DNA of 64,000 nucleotides from Pedobacter steynii (GTDB taxonomy: Bacteria; Bacteroidota; Bacteroidia; Sphingobacteriales; Sphingobacteriaceae). A program made the position numbers and the translations under genes. Below, piece after piece: positions 50,835 to 59,572 of the stretch (position 1 is its first letter; each line of letters opens with the position of its first letter). The DNA is taken from assembly GCF_001721645.1 (NCBI RefSeq), contig NZ_CP017141.1, forward strand, positions 4,464,001 to 4,528,000, given 5' to 3'. The notes below the pieces were generated by a model. The model had not been told where the DNA came from, did no database searches, and saw only the letters and a program-made list of their open reading frames with translations.

Positions 50835-51635
50835 TTAAGAGAATGGAGTTAAATTAACAATTGTATTTTTTGGAATAAAGAAGGGTTTGAGGGTTCTGGG
50901 GTTGGTAAAAACCTCCGAGTCAATTTCAAATACTTCATAAATATTTTTAGTGTTCAATACTTCGGATGCGGTCCCATCATACCATTTTCTGCCATTTTTA
51001 AGCATCAGAATGCGATCTGCATACTGGGCGGCCAGATTGATATCATGTAAAATGCTGATCACCATAAAGCCCTTTTTAGATAACGCCTGTGCAATGGCTA
51101 ATGTTTGCTGCTGGTATTGCAGGTCAAGTCCGGAAACGGGCTCATCCATCAGGAGCAGGGCATCCGGGACATCCCAGATCTGCACCAGGATCCTGGACAA
51201 CTGGATCCTTTGCTGTTCTCCTCCGGATAAACTCAGGTAGGAGCGTTCTGAAAGGTGTGTCGTACCGGTCAGCTTCATGACCTCCTCGCAGATCTGCCTG
51301 TCTTTTGGGGAAGGGGCATTTTGATAATGAGGATAGCGGCCCATCATGACAATTTCCGCTGCCATAAAGGCCATGTTTACCACGTTTTGTTGGTTGAGTA
51401 CGGCCCTTTTCAACGCGAGCTGAGGAGGGGAATAATGGCTGACTTCCTTGTGGTGGAGGGTAAGGCTTCCTTTAGAGGGCTTCCGTTCCCCGCTTAACAT
51501 CCTGAGTAAGGTCGATTTTCCTGCTCCGTTGGCCCCCAGAACGACGAGCATTTCACCCGGGCGAATGCTAAAGGAAATATCCCTGACCAGCATGCGCTTT
51601 CCTGTTTCATAACTTATATTATCTGCTATTAACAT
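50835..51635 (-). CDS. hmuV: Haem ABC transporter ATPase
   Basis: The 266-residue ABC ATPase belongs to the FecE/HmuV class. Walker A is VLGANGAGKSTLLRML, the signature is LSGGEQQRIQLSRIL, Walker B is LLMDEPVSGLD and the H-loop is SILHDINLAAQYAD. It powers haem import through the adjacent BtuC-like permease, which ends 11 bp upstream. Length and context fit HmuV. Confidence 0.93.
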   Translation of the reverse strand: MLIADNISYETGKRMLVRDISFSIRPGEMLVVLGANGAGKSTLLRMLSGERKPSKGSLTLHHKEVSHYSPPQLALKRAVLNQQNVVNMAFMAAEIVMMGRYPHYQNAPSPKDRQICEEVMKLTGTTHLSERSYLSLSGGEQQRIQLSRILVQIWDVPDALLLMDEPVSGLDLQYQQQTLAIAQALSKKGFMVISILHDINLAAQYADRILMLKNGRKWYDGTASEVLNTKNIYEVFEIDSEVFTNPRTLKPFFIPKNTIVNLTPFS

Positions 51636-51646
51636 ATTTCAGAGGG

Positions 51647-52693
51647 TTATAAAGTCAGTTTTTTCTTGTCCTTAATTAAAATATATAAGAAGAGGGGGGT
51701 GCCCAGCAAAGCGGTAATGACCCCGATTGGAAGTTCAATAGGAGCAATGATCGTTCTGCAAAGCATGTCTGCCAGTGTGAGCATTAAAGCGCCCATTAAG
51801 GCGGAAGCGGGCAGTACATATTTATTGTCTACGCCGATCAGCAAGCGGATGGTATGCGGAACAAGCAAACCTACAAATCCAATGATGCCGGATACGGCTA
51901 CAGAAGCACCAACTGCCATTGTGGAAAGGATCACGACATTTCTTTTGATGCGGCTGATACGGAGTCCGAGCTGATTGGCCTGTGTTTCTCCAAGTGCAAA
52001 AGCATTGAGTGCCTTGCCCATATAAGGAAGAACAAACGCTGGAATTAGCACAAAGGGGGCGACGGTAAGGACAGTTTCCCAGGTGGCACCACCCAGGCTG
52101 CCGAGCATCCAGAAAGTAATATTTCTCAACTGCTGGTCATCGGCCATATAAGTGATTAAACCTGTTAATGCCCCGGCCAGGGCATTGATTGCGATACCGG
52201 CCAGTAACATGGTGGCCACATTGGATTTTCCATCTGTTTTTGAAATCTGATACACCAGCATTGCCGCAATTCCTGCACCTGCAAAAGCTCCGAAAGCGAG
52301 CAGGTAATAGCCCAGGAGATTGCTCAGGCCGGCAAAAAGTGCCATCTCTAATACAATAACTATGACTGCCATTAAGGAAGCTCCGGCAGAGATGCCGATT
52401 AATCCGGGTTCTGCCAGTGGGTTCCGGAAAATCCCCTGTATTGCTGCACCGGAAATACCCAGAGCTGCACCGATGAGCATACCCAGGACCACCCTCGGGA
52501 TCCGGACAATATTCAAGACCCCTTCATATTGAACAGAAACGGTTGAGCCGGAGAAGAAACCTGATTTTTTTGCAAGGATGAGCAGCACATCAGTTACCGG
52601 AATTTTAACTGCCCCCAATCCAAGAGAAAATGCAGCTGCTACAAATAGCGCTGATACCAGTAAAATATAAAGGGTTGTTTTCTGCATTACCAT
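51647..52693 (-). CDS. hmuU: Haem ABC transporter permease
   Basis: The 348-residue FecCD/BtuC-type permease has ten predicted helices. Family landmarks are VRIPRVVLGMLIGAALGISG, GIFRNPLAEPGLIGISAGAS, GFVGLLVPHTIRLLIGVDNK and LPIGVITALLGTPLFLYIL. The RNPLAEPGLIG loop contacts the ATPase partner. Its start overlaps the end of hmuT by 7 bp, so expression is coupled. Confidence 0.94.
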   Translation of the reverse strand: MVMQKTTLYILLVSALFVAAAFSLGLGAVKIPVTDVLLILAKKSGFFSGSTVSVQYEGVLNIVRIPRVVLGMLIGAALGISGAAIQGIFRNPLAEPGLIGISAGASLMAVIVIVLEMALFAGLSNLLGYYLLAFGAFAGAGIAAMLVYQISKTDGKSNVATMLLAGIAINALAGALTGLITYMADDQQLRNITFWMLGSLGGATWETVLTVAPFVLIPAFVLPYMGKALNAFALGETQANQLGLRISRIKRNVVILSTMAVGASVAVSGIIGFVGLLVPHTIRLLIGVDNKYVLPASALMGALMLTLADMLCRTIIAPIELPIGVITALLGTPLFLYILIKDKKKLTL

Positions 52694-53517
52694 TTGCTGT
52701 TGAGTTCTTTAATGGCTTGCGGCAGTCTTACTGAAAAACTTACCATTAACTCCCCATCCATCTGGATGATCCTTTTGTGCTTTCTTGCATTGGTTAAGCC
52801 TACTCCCGGCATTTTTAGAATGCTGTTTATTCCCCCCAGACTTTTATACCCGAAATCAAACATGAGGATAAGGTCGGGATTGGCGTTGACTAAAGCTTCT
52901 GTAGTATAGGGTTTATAGCTGGAAAAGCCCTGTGCGGCATTTTTTCCGCCTGCCAGCGTAATCATGGCATCCATATTTGTATTTTTCCCTGCTACCATCA
53001 TCACACCCGTGCCCCGGGCATAGACAAACAGGACTTTAGGGTGTTTGGGGTTTTTCCTGACCAGCTCCAGTGACTGAGCGAGATTTGATTCCATTTGTTT
53101 AACCAGAGCTTCTCCTTTGGGAACCACCTCTAATGCTGCGGCAACCGCCCTGATGAATTTAGAGGCACCTTTTATGGTGTATTCCTGTTTGATACTGACC
53201 AGCTTGATCCCGGCTGATTTTAACTGGTATTCGATTGCTTTGGATACGTCACCTTCCGGCGCAATGACCAGGTCAGGAGAGAAGGAAATGATCCCTTCTG
53301 CTGATAAAACCCGGTTCTGGCTTACTCTTGGTAATTTGCCGGCATAAGCAGGGTAGGCACTGGTTACATCCACTGCCACGATCTGATTTCCAAAACCTAA
53401 GGCATCAACGGTTTCCGTAAGCGCGGCACTTAGGGTGATGATCCGTTTGGGCGCAATCGCGGAAGAAGTACAATAACATAGTATTACGAGGAGGAAGGTT
53501 TGGAACGCTCTGATCAT
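52687..53517 (-). CDS. hmuT: Haem-binding periplasmic protein
   Basis: The 277-residue substrate-binding protein is predicted to start at ATG 53517, giving a signal peptide (MIRAFQTFLLVILCYCTSSA); a frame extension to 53553 adds 12 unlikely residues. The mature protein has the TroA/FhuD-like two-lobe fold, with RIITLSAALTETVDALGFG, GIISFSPDLVIAPEGDVSKA and VFVYARGTGVMMVAGKNTNM. The fragment RGTGVMMVAG-x-x-T is characteristic of HmuT. It passes haem from the outer-membrane receptor to the HmuUV permease and is the first gene of the minus arm. Confidence 0.92.
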   Translation of the reverse strand: MIRAFQTFLLVILCYCTSSAIAPKRIITLSAALTETVDALGFGNQIVAVDVTSAYPAYAGKLPRVSQNRVLSAEGIISFSPDLVIAPEGDVSKAIEYQLKSAGIKLVSIKQEYTIKGASKFIRAVAAALEVVPKGEALVKQMESNLAQSLELVRKNPKHPKVLFVYARGTGVMMVAGKNTNMDAMITLAGGKNAAQGFSSYKPYTTEALVNANPDLILMFDFGYKSLGGINSILKMPGVGLTNARKHKRIIQMDGELMVSFSVRLPQAIKELNSKW

Positions 53518-53873
53518 TTTTTCGTTTGTGTATGCGTGTTTATAACGACACAAAGAAACCTTTAATTATACTCATTCCAAATAATTATTTTTTTATTGTC
53601 GGTATTGGTACGTTTTCACTTTTAGTAGGGTTTAGGACTGCTTTTTTTGATATTTTTTCTATTTATTTAATTGATTTACAGTGTTTTGAATGTTATTTTA
53701 TTGATGTCGTTATTGCTTATTTTCTTTTAATTCTGCCTGTAATATATCCCGATTCCGTAAATGTTATCCCGAAAAGGTTAAAAATAATCCCTTTTGCGTT
53801 GTGCAGATATTAGTAAATCTAAGCATATTTGCCTACTTTATTTAGACTGATTAAAAATAGATCACGTAATTGA
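53518..53873. other. AT-rich divergent control region of the haem locus
   Basis: This 356-bp interval lies between hmuT (minus) and the TonB receptor (plus) and should carry both promoters. It is very AT-rich and contains no convincing gene; the 95-codon frame at 53526-53813 has no recognisable protein character beyond hydrophobic low-complexity runs. A candidate promoter and iron-box-like sequence for the receptor lies at 53799-53860. Confidence 0.65.
53799..53860 (+). promoter_or_regulatory. Promoter and Fur-like box of the haem receptor operon
   Basis: TTG at 53799-53801 and CATATTTG at 53824-53831, 22 bp apart, are one mismatch from the Bacteroidota consensus. Just downstream, TTATTTAGACTGATTAAAAATA (53838-53859) has partial dyad symmetry (TTTA/TAAA arms around C-T-G). 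It resembles AT-rich Fur-type sites, so iron repression is plausible. The match is imperfect, so confidence is limited. Confidence 0.4.
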
Positions 53874-56240
53874 ATGTACAACTATATCTCTAAAAAGAAT
53901 TACTTATTGGCGCTGCTGTTCTTCTTTACCAATGCTGCAATGGCAAAGGAATTAAAAGGGAAACTGACCGGTGTGGTTTACGATCATACCAATAAGCCTC
54001 TTTCAGGAATTACGGTTGCACTGGAACCGGATATGCGTCGCGCATTGACAGATAGCAGAGGCGTTTTCGGAATTGAGGGGTTGTATGCAGGTACCTATAC
54101 TTTGAAAATTTCTGCCATAGGCTTCGGAACTCATGTACAGGAAGTGGTCATAGAAGAAGGCAAAAAAAATACGGTAACTATCCGCTTAACGCGAAAAGAC
54201 GCCTCTTTAAATGAAGTGAGTGTTACAGGCGTACAAAGTAATCCTGACAATTTCATTGACATGGCCAGAACTGCAATGCCAGCTACAGTAATTACCAGGA
54301 AAGAAATTGAACAGATGGGAAGCCGCCGGCTGGATGAAGTATTGAAAGAGCAAACCGGACTGGCAATTGTCAATGACATTGGTGCGGGGAACCGGGCGGT
54401 TGGTTTACAGATGCAAGGTTTTGACAGCGGGTATACCATGATCATGATCGACGGACAACCCATGGTGGGCCGCAATAGCGGTAACCTGGATCTGTCCCGG
54501 ATTACGGTTTCCAATATTGAAAGAATAGAAATAATAAAAGGGGCTTCTGCCTGCTTATTTGGAAGTGAGGCCTTAGCAGGAGTGATCAATATCGTAACCC
54601 GTAAGAACATTTCGGCGCCACAGGCTTTGGCCGCATTGCGCTATGGTAGTTTTAATGTGCTGGATGCTACCCTGGAAGGAGAAACTCCCTTTGCAGGAAA
54701 GAAAGGCTCGATCTATCTTTCCGGTAACTATTATAAAACCGACGGGTTTAATTCCAACCCTTATCTGAAAGAAGGGAAAACAGCTCCTCCTTTTGATAGC
54801 TACTCTTTTCAGGGAAGGGGACGTTATGAATTGACGGAGATCAGCAGCCTGAATTTCAACGGAAGATATGCCAGTCGCCACTCTGTAAACAACCAGTCCT
54901 ACGGCGTGCAACCCAGCAAAGACGTGATGGATGAGCATGACCTGAATGGGTCTGTTGCCCTGAACCAGAATTTTAGAAACGGAACTAAACTAAGAACCCA
55001 GTATTACCTGACTCGTTATGAAACCGGGCAGGATGTAACGGACCTGAATAGTGGTATTGTAATGCCTGGAAGCCGGTTCAAACAATACCTGCATCGTGTA
55101 GAAGTACAGGGGAGTCATCAGTTTTTCGGCGCCTTGTCGCTGACCGGCGGAATCGGAGGAGCTTATGAATTGTTGGATAATGCCTATTACCGTGGAAAAA
55201 AAGACATGAGCAATTATTTTGCCTATGGTCAGGCCGACTGGCAGCTTTCGCAACAGCTCAATATGACTGCGGGTGCCCGATATGATTATCATGACAAATA
55301 TGGCGCTAAGATCAGCCCGGGTATTGGTCTCCGTTATCAGCCGATTGAAAAACTGACCCTCAGGGCTGCAATAGGAACAGGTTTTAAGACCCCTAATTTC
55401 CAGCAATTGTATATGGTATTTACCAATGTTCAGACAGGTTATACTGTATTCGGTTCGGAGGAATTCTGGAGAGAACTGAATGCTTTACAGGAAGCGGGGA
55501 AGATCGTCAGTGTTTATCCTGCCGCTACTCAGATCGGGAACCTGCGACCGGAACGTTCGGTTTCTTATAGTGGCGGATTTGTTTTCAACCCATTTAACTC
55601 CCTGAAACTGGATGTGAATGTCTTTTATAACGACATGAAAAATTTCATCAATGCTGAAGCAGTGGCACAAAAGACAAATTCTCAACAGATATTTTCCTAT
55701 GTCAATGTAGCCAAAGCCTATACCGCCGGAACAGAAATTGGGTTGAGCTGGAAAGCCAGTAAAACGCTAAGTCTCTCGGCTGGTTACCAGTTGTTGTATG
55801 CGGTGGATAAAGGGGTGGTGGATTCTATAAAAAATGGGACCGGCTTATATGCCAATATTTATGATGGTGTTTCTCCCTTACCAAGGCGCTCTACCAGAGC
55901 GGATTATTTTGGGATGTCCAACCGTTCCCGTCATATGGCTAACCTGAAACTGAGTTATGAGCATGTTAAAACAGGACTCACCGGCTCCCTGAGGGTAAAT
56001 TACAGAAGTAAATATGGCTTTACAGAAAACAACAGTGCCAACCGGTTTATAGATACCTACGATACGTTTGTACCCAGTTACTTCCTGTTTAATGTGGCGG
56101 TTCAAAAAACGCTTTACCACAAACATTTACAGTTGCAGCTAAGCGCAGATAACCTGATGAATTACAGGGACCAGCTGATGCCCGGACAACAGGGAAGGGC
56201 GATCATAGCGGGAATAAGCTGGAGGTTTTTTAAAGATTAA
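53874..56240 (+). CDS. TonB-dependent haem receptor (HmuR-like)
   Basis: This 788-residue outer-membrane receptor has a signal peptide (ending NAAMAKE), a carboxypeptidase-like regulatory domain (about 28-115; LTGVVYDHTNKPLSGITVAL) and a plug (about 135-245; LQMQGFDSGYTMIMIDGQPM, then GASACLFGSEALAGVINIVT). A 22-strand barrel follows, ending GISWRFFKD. FKTPNFQQLYMVF and the later NLRPERS correspond to the positions of the haem-receptor FRAP and NPxL motifs, but not exactly. Its place beside HmuY-like and hmuTUVS genes supports haem uptake. A possible iron-box lies in its promoter. It is the first gene of the long plus-strand operon. Confidence 0.9.
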   Translation: MYNYISKKNYLLALLFFFTNAAMAKELKGKLTGVVYDHTNKPLSGITVALEPDMRRALTDSRGVFGIEGLYAGTYTLKISAIGFGTHVQEVVIEEGKKNTVTIRLTRKDASLNEVSVTGVQSNPDNFIDMARTAMPATVITRKEIEQMGSRRLDEVLKEQTGLAIVNDIGAGNRAVGLQMQGFDSGYTMIMIDGQPMVGRNSGNLDLSRITVSNIERIEIIKGASACLFGSEALAGVINIVTRKNISAPQALAALRYGSFNVLDATLEGETPFAGKKGSIYLSGNYYKTDGFNSNPYLKEGKTAPPFDSYSFQGRGRYELTEISSLNFNGRYASRHSVNNQSYGVQPSKDVMDEHDLNGSVALNQNFRNGTKLRTQYYLTRYETGQDVTDLNSGIVMPGSRFKQYLHRVEVQGSHQFFGALSLTGGIGGAYELLDNAYYRGKKDMSNYFAYGQADWQLSQQLNMTAGARYDYHDKYGAKISPGIGLRYQPIEKLTLRAAIGTGFKTPNFQQLYMVFTNVQTGYTVFGSEEFWRELNALQEAGKIVSVYPAATQIGNLRPERSVSYSGGFVFNPFNSLKLDVNVFYNDMKNFINAEAVAQKTNSQQIFSYVNVAKAYTAGTEIGLSWKASKTLSLSAGYQLLYAVDKGVVDSIKNGTGLYANIYDGVSPLPRRSTRADYFGMSNRSRHMANLKLSYEHVKTGLTGSLRVNYRSKYGFTENNSANRFIDTYDTFVPSYFLFNVAVQKTLYHKHLQLQLSADNLMNYRDQLMPGQQGRAIIAGISWRFFKD

Positions 56241-56246
56241 AGAAGA

Positions 56247-56927
56247 ATGAAATCTAAAATGATAACCATGAATAATAAATTGAAATCTGCAGGCCTTCTT
56301 TTGGTAGTAATGCTTGGTTTAAGCGCCTGCACAAAAGATGAAGTGAAACCGGATCTTGAAGATGGGAAGAGTAAGGTGATTATGGATCTCCCGGGAGATG
56401 TGGGCAAAACTGTTGGAGCCGGGGTTGATTTTGATCCTTTATATTTTAGTTTTAAAACCGGGGCAAAGGTTGCTGCATCAGAAAAGCTGACTGCAGGATG
56501 GGACCTTGTTTTTGCTAAAGAATACAACTCTTTTGTCTCCATTAATAATGGTAAGGACGATAAAAGCCTGGGATTTGGCGGTCCCGGAAAAGGGGCAATG
56601 GTGGTGGTTAATAAAGCCTATAATGAGGTGAATGCAGCCCCTGCTGATGCCGAATTTACCAATAACGGGATTACCGGCACAGGTTGGGAAACCGGAAATG
56701 GAAACGGCTGGTTTTTCTATGAACTGAAAACCCATATCGCGATCCCCGTTAAAAACAAAACATTCGTATTGCGTACGGCCGAAGGTAAGTATGCGAAGCT
56801 GGAAATCATCAGCATGTATAAAGGCGCCCCTGCTACGGTAAGCGACATGAAATGGCCTGCTCCATATTTCAAATTCAGGTACTATGTACAGGAAGATGGC
56901 AGCAGAAACCTGTCTACTAAAGATTAA
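56247..56927 (+). CDS. HmuY-family lipoprotein 1
   Basis: The 226-residue lipoprotein has lipobox Cys in VMLGLSACTKDEV. Family features are the AGWDLVFAKEYNSFVSINNG block and the C-terminal FVLRTAEGKYAKLEIISMYK, the HmuY signature. HmuY proteins take haem from host or environmental haemoproteins and pass it to HmuR. The mature protein contains a single histidine, H163 in LKTHIAIPVKN, so if haem is bound the second ligand must be another residue. It starts 6 bp after the receptor gene; the exact start among three Mets (codons 1, 5, 8) is uncertain. Confidence 0.88.
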   Translation: MKSKMITMNNKLKSAGLLLVVMLGLSACTKDEVKPDLEDGKSKVIMDLPGDVGKTVGAGVDFDPLYFSFKTGAKVAASEKLTAGWDLVFAKEYNSFVSINNGKDDKSLGFGGPGKGAMVVVNKAYNEVNAAPADAEFTNNGITGTGWETGNGNGWFFYELKTHIAIPVKNKTFVLRTAEGKYAKLEIISMYKGAPATVSDMKWPAPYFKFRYYVQEDGSRNLSTKD

Positions 56928-56946
56928 AATTATAGAACATTCATAA

Positions 56947-57708
56947 ATGAAAACGAATATGTTAACCTTTCTTAAAAAATATTCCGCTTTCCTGATGCTG
57001 GGATTAGTGATCAGCCTTGGGACTGCCTGTTCGAAAAATGAGGACCCTGCACCCGTTGTAGATCCGCCGGAAGTGATCAATCCACCGGCAACAGTGCCTT
57101 TCTATAAGCTGCAACGGGTAGAAAACCTTGCGGTGGAAACGGATGATAAAAACCCGACTGTACCAAAACTCGCTGCTTATTTTAGTCTGGACCACAAACA
57201 GGAAGTACCGGCCTTATATGCAAAAACTGCACGCTGGGATATAGCCTTCACCGGACTTTACAACAGTTTTCTTTCCGGTAATAATGGTTCTGATGGAACA
57301 AACCAGGGATATGGAGGGAACGGTATTGGTGGAATCACCATCCTCAAAAAACCATTTGAAGAGGTAACTGATGTACCCGCTGAAAGTGAATTTAAAACGA
57401 AAGCCGCGGTGGTCGGAACAGATGACCTTGGTGCTTTTGGTGAAGGTACAGGCTGGTATTTATACGATTTCGGAGGTACAATCCGTGGCGATGGAAGCGA
57501 GCAGAAGAAACACGTGGCTTATGCAATGCCGGAAATGCGGACTGTGGTGATCCGTACCGCCACAGGTAATTATGCAAAGATAAAAATGATCAGTTGCTAT
57601 AAAGATGCCTTTACTGCAGATAAGTGGTTCAGAGATACCCCGCACATGTTTTTCACCTTTGAATATGTATTGGTGCCGAAGGGCAGTACTAAATTTGAAA
57701 TTAAATAA
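56947..57708 (+). CDS. HmuY-family lipoprotein 2
   Basis: A second, diverged HmuY-like lipoprotein (253 residues) with lipobox Cys in VISLGTACSKNED and a proline-rich linker (PAPVVDPPEVINPPAT). The RWDIAFTGLYNSFLSGNNG block and VVIRTATGNYAKIKMISCYK align with paralogue 1. H189 in KKHVAYAMPEM aligns with H163 of paralogue 1; H83 and H233 are additional candidates for haem ligands. It is 19 bp from paralogue 1. The duplication suggests division of labour in haem capture. Confidence 0.88.
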   Translation: MKTNMLTFLKKYSAFLMLGLVISLGTACSKNEDPAPVVDPPEVINPPATVPFYKLQRVENLAVETDDKNPTVPKLAAYFSLDHKQEVPALYAKTARWDIAFTGLYNSFLSGNNGSDGTNQGYGGNGIGGITILKKPFEEVTDVPAESEFKTKAAVVGTDDLGAFGEGTGWYLYDFGGTIRGDGSEQKKHVAYAMPEMRTVVIRTATGNYAKIKMISCYKDAFTADKWFRDTPHMFFTFEYVLVPKGSTKFEIK

Positions 57709-57728
57709 GAACGATTAGCTGAGATCAT

Positions 57729-58691
57729 ATGAAACTAAGACTTATACCAGTTCTGTTTTACCTTTTTATCCCATTGCTGTTTTCAGCCTGCAAAAAGACG
57801 GTTGATTATCCCAAACCTGCCAATAGCAAAATCCTGTCTTATAAAGTTCCGGTTTCTAACGGAGAAATTACCGGTGTGATTGATGAATCGGATAAAACCA
57901 TTACGGTTTATTTACCCTTCTTTTATCAGCTTGATGTGATTGATCCGAAAATTCAACTGGCTGCAGGGGCGACATTAAAAGAAAGCATTGTTCCGGTAGC
58001 AGTAATGGACAATAAGACTACTTATACCGTTACAGGAGCGGATAAGACAACGACTTCCTATCAGTTAAAGATCGTGATACAGCAGATTGCCCCATTGGTG
58101 GTAGAAGAAGTTTCTACTGCTGCGGTGATCACAAAATGGGGAATCGGGAATGGCTTTGTACTGATCCGGGGTAATTTCAATACCACGGATATTACGAAGG
58201 TAAAAGCTTACCTGGTTGCTGCAGACCAAAAGGAAATCGAGCTTACGCCAAGTGCAAGTTCAACAACCAGTATCGTCCCTCAGTTATTGCCTGCCGGAAA
58301 AACATACCAGATCGCTTACCTGCAGGTACCTCAGTCGGTAAATCCGGGAAGTTATAAATTAAGGGTTAAGGTATACGCTTTGGTTGCAGAAACCACTTAT
58401 CCGGTTGAAGTCGTTTATGGGCAGCCTCAGATTACCTATGCAGGGGTAACTGCCAGACAAGGGGAAACCTTTACCATCAGTACCAAAGCAGAAGTTTTTC
58501 ATCAGTTTTCTGAGTTCAGCATTCTGGTGAACGGACAAAAAACGGTATTGCCTATTGTTTCCTATACCAGAACGTCGGCAATCATCAGGGTGCCCGATGG
58601 GATTCCGGCGGGCGTCTATCAGCCGACTGCAAAATTTGAAGGCTGGCCGGCCGCAACTTATGGCTGGACCGTAACGGTGACGCCTAAATAA
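57729..58691 (+). CDS. DUF5018/TIG-type surface lipoprotein A
   Basis: The 320-residue lipoprotein has lipobox Cys in PLLFSACKKTVDYP. The first domain (about 35-120; NSKILSYKVPVSNGEITGVI, then ITVYLPFFYQLDVIDPKIQL) matches the DUF5018-like fold. Two immunoglobulin-like TIG/IPT modules follow (about 125-225 and 228-320). The protein is paralogous to the 59573-60553 product. Such lipoproteins usually face outward and bind ligands or other surface proteins. It lies 20 bp after HmuY 2. A haem-related role comes only from position. Confidence 0.8.
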   Translation: MKLRLIPVLFYLFIPLLFSACKKTVDYPKPANSKILSYKVPVSNGEITGVIDESDKTITVYLPFFYQLDVIDPKIQLAAGATLKESIVPVAVMDNKTTYTVTGADKTTTSYQLKIVIQQIAPLVVEEVSTAAVITKWGIGNGFVLIRGNFNTTDITKVKAYLVAADQKEIELTPSASSTTSIVPQLLPAGKTYQIAYLQVPQSVNPGSYKLRVKVYALVAETTYPVEVVYGQPQITYAGVTARQGETFTISTKAEVFHQFSEFSILVNGQKTVLPIVSYTRTSAIIRVPDGIPAGVYQPTAKFEGWPAATYGWTVTVTPK

Positions 58692-58765
58692 ACATTTATC
58701 CATTTAAAAAAACAATCCGGGAAGCTCTCCCACATATATTATTATCCTTAAATAAAAAAAATAAC

Positions 58766-59368
58766 ATGAAAAAGAACTTATTAAAAATAACATTAGGCGT
58801 CGCAATGATCGCCGTATTAGGTACAGCTTGTAAAAAAGAAAACGAAGGAATTCCAGATCAGAAATTAGCGTTGAATGAAGCTAAAGCTGTAATTCCTGTA
58901 AACGGAACTGAAGCAGGTGCGGTTACAAACACTTCTGCTTCTCCAACTTCCTGGACTGCGATTAACTACAATTTATTGAATAATGTGGCTTCAAGCGTAG
59001 GTGCTCAAGTGAAATTTGAAAGCAACTTTAATGGAAACATTACAAAGCTGACCGGATATTCTTTGGGATATTACGATTCACCTGCAGTGACCAATGTATC
59101 AGGCATTACCTTAACTGATATCTCTGCCGTTACACTTGGCCTGACTACTTTAGGCAGCAACTCTGCTACTACTGTTGGCTGGTATGATTACAACAGGGTT
59201 ACCCGTGTGATTACTCCGGTAGCAAAACGTTATGCTGTAGTGGCAAATAATGCTTCTGTTGCTGCTGCAACTGCAGTATATGTGGTTCAGCTGGATGCGG
59301 TAACTGCAACAGGTACAACTGGTCCGTTCACGACCAACGTACAGTTCCATACCAAAAGATTAAAATAG
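58766..59368 (+). CDS. Unrecognised Thr/Ala-rich lipoprotein of the haem locus
   Basis: A 200-residue lipoprotein (Cys in AVLGTACKKENEG) that I cannot assign to a family. The mature protein is rich in Thr, Ala, Val and Ser and predicted beta-strand, for example ITLTDISAVTLGLTTLGSNS and VYVVQLDAVTATGTTGPFTT. It contains no Cys besides the lipobox, and a single histidine near the C-terminus (QFHTKRLK). Gaps of 74 bp before and 204 bp after are the largest in the operon, so it may have its own control. The 3' gap shows no obvious gene or terminator. Confidence 0.7.
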   Translation: MKKNLLKITLGVAMIAVLGTACKKENEGIPDQKLALNEAKAVIPVNGTEAGAVTNTSASPTSWTAINYNLLNNVASSVGAQVKFESNFNGNITKLTGYSLGYYDSPAVTNVSGITLTDISAVTLGLTTLGSNSATTVGWYDYNRVTRVITPVAKRYAVVANNASVAAATAVYVVQLDAVTATGTTGPFTTNVQFHTKRLK

Positions 59369-59572
59369 AAAAAAAGAGGAACGCCATCTTCAAATACCGT
59401 CCCTCAGAAAGAGCCCTGGTGCTCCAGATTAAACTTAAAGCAGGGTAGAGCGAATCCCGGATTGTTTTTTAAACTCATACAGCTTTTTATGGCTGCTACC
59501 AGTCTTCGCCAGACTCTAATCAGGCGCTAATGTATATAAAAAAATAAATATCTGTACTTCAACTAAAAATAT

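Noticed and set aside
53526..53813. 95-codon frame in the divergent haem control region
   Set aside because: Low-complexity hydrophobic translation of AT-rich DNA, overlaps candidate promoter elements, no recognisable family.
56478..57080. 200-codon minus-strand frame across the two HmuY genes
   Set aside because: Antisense to two lipoprotein genes with signal peptides and family motifs; spans their boundary.
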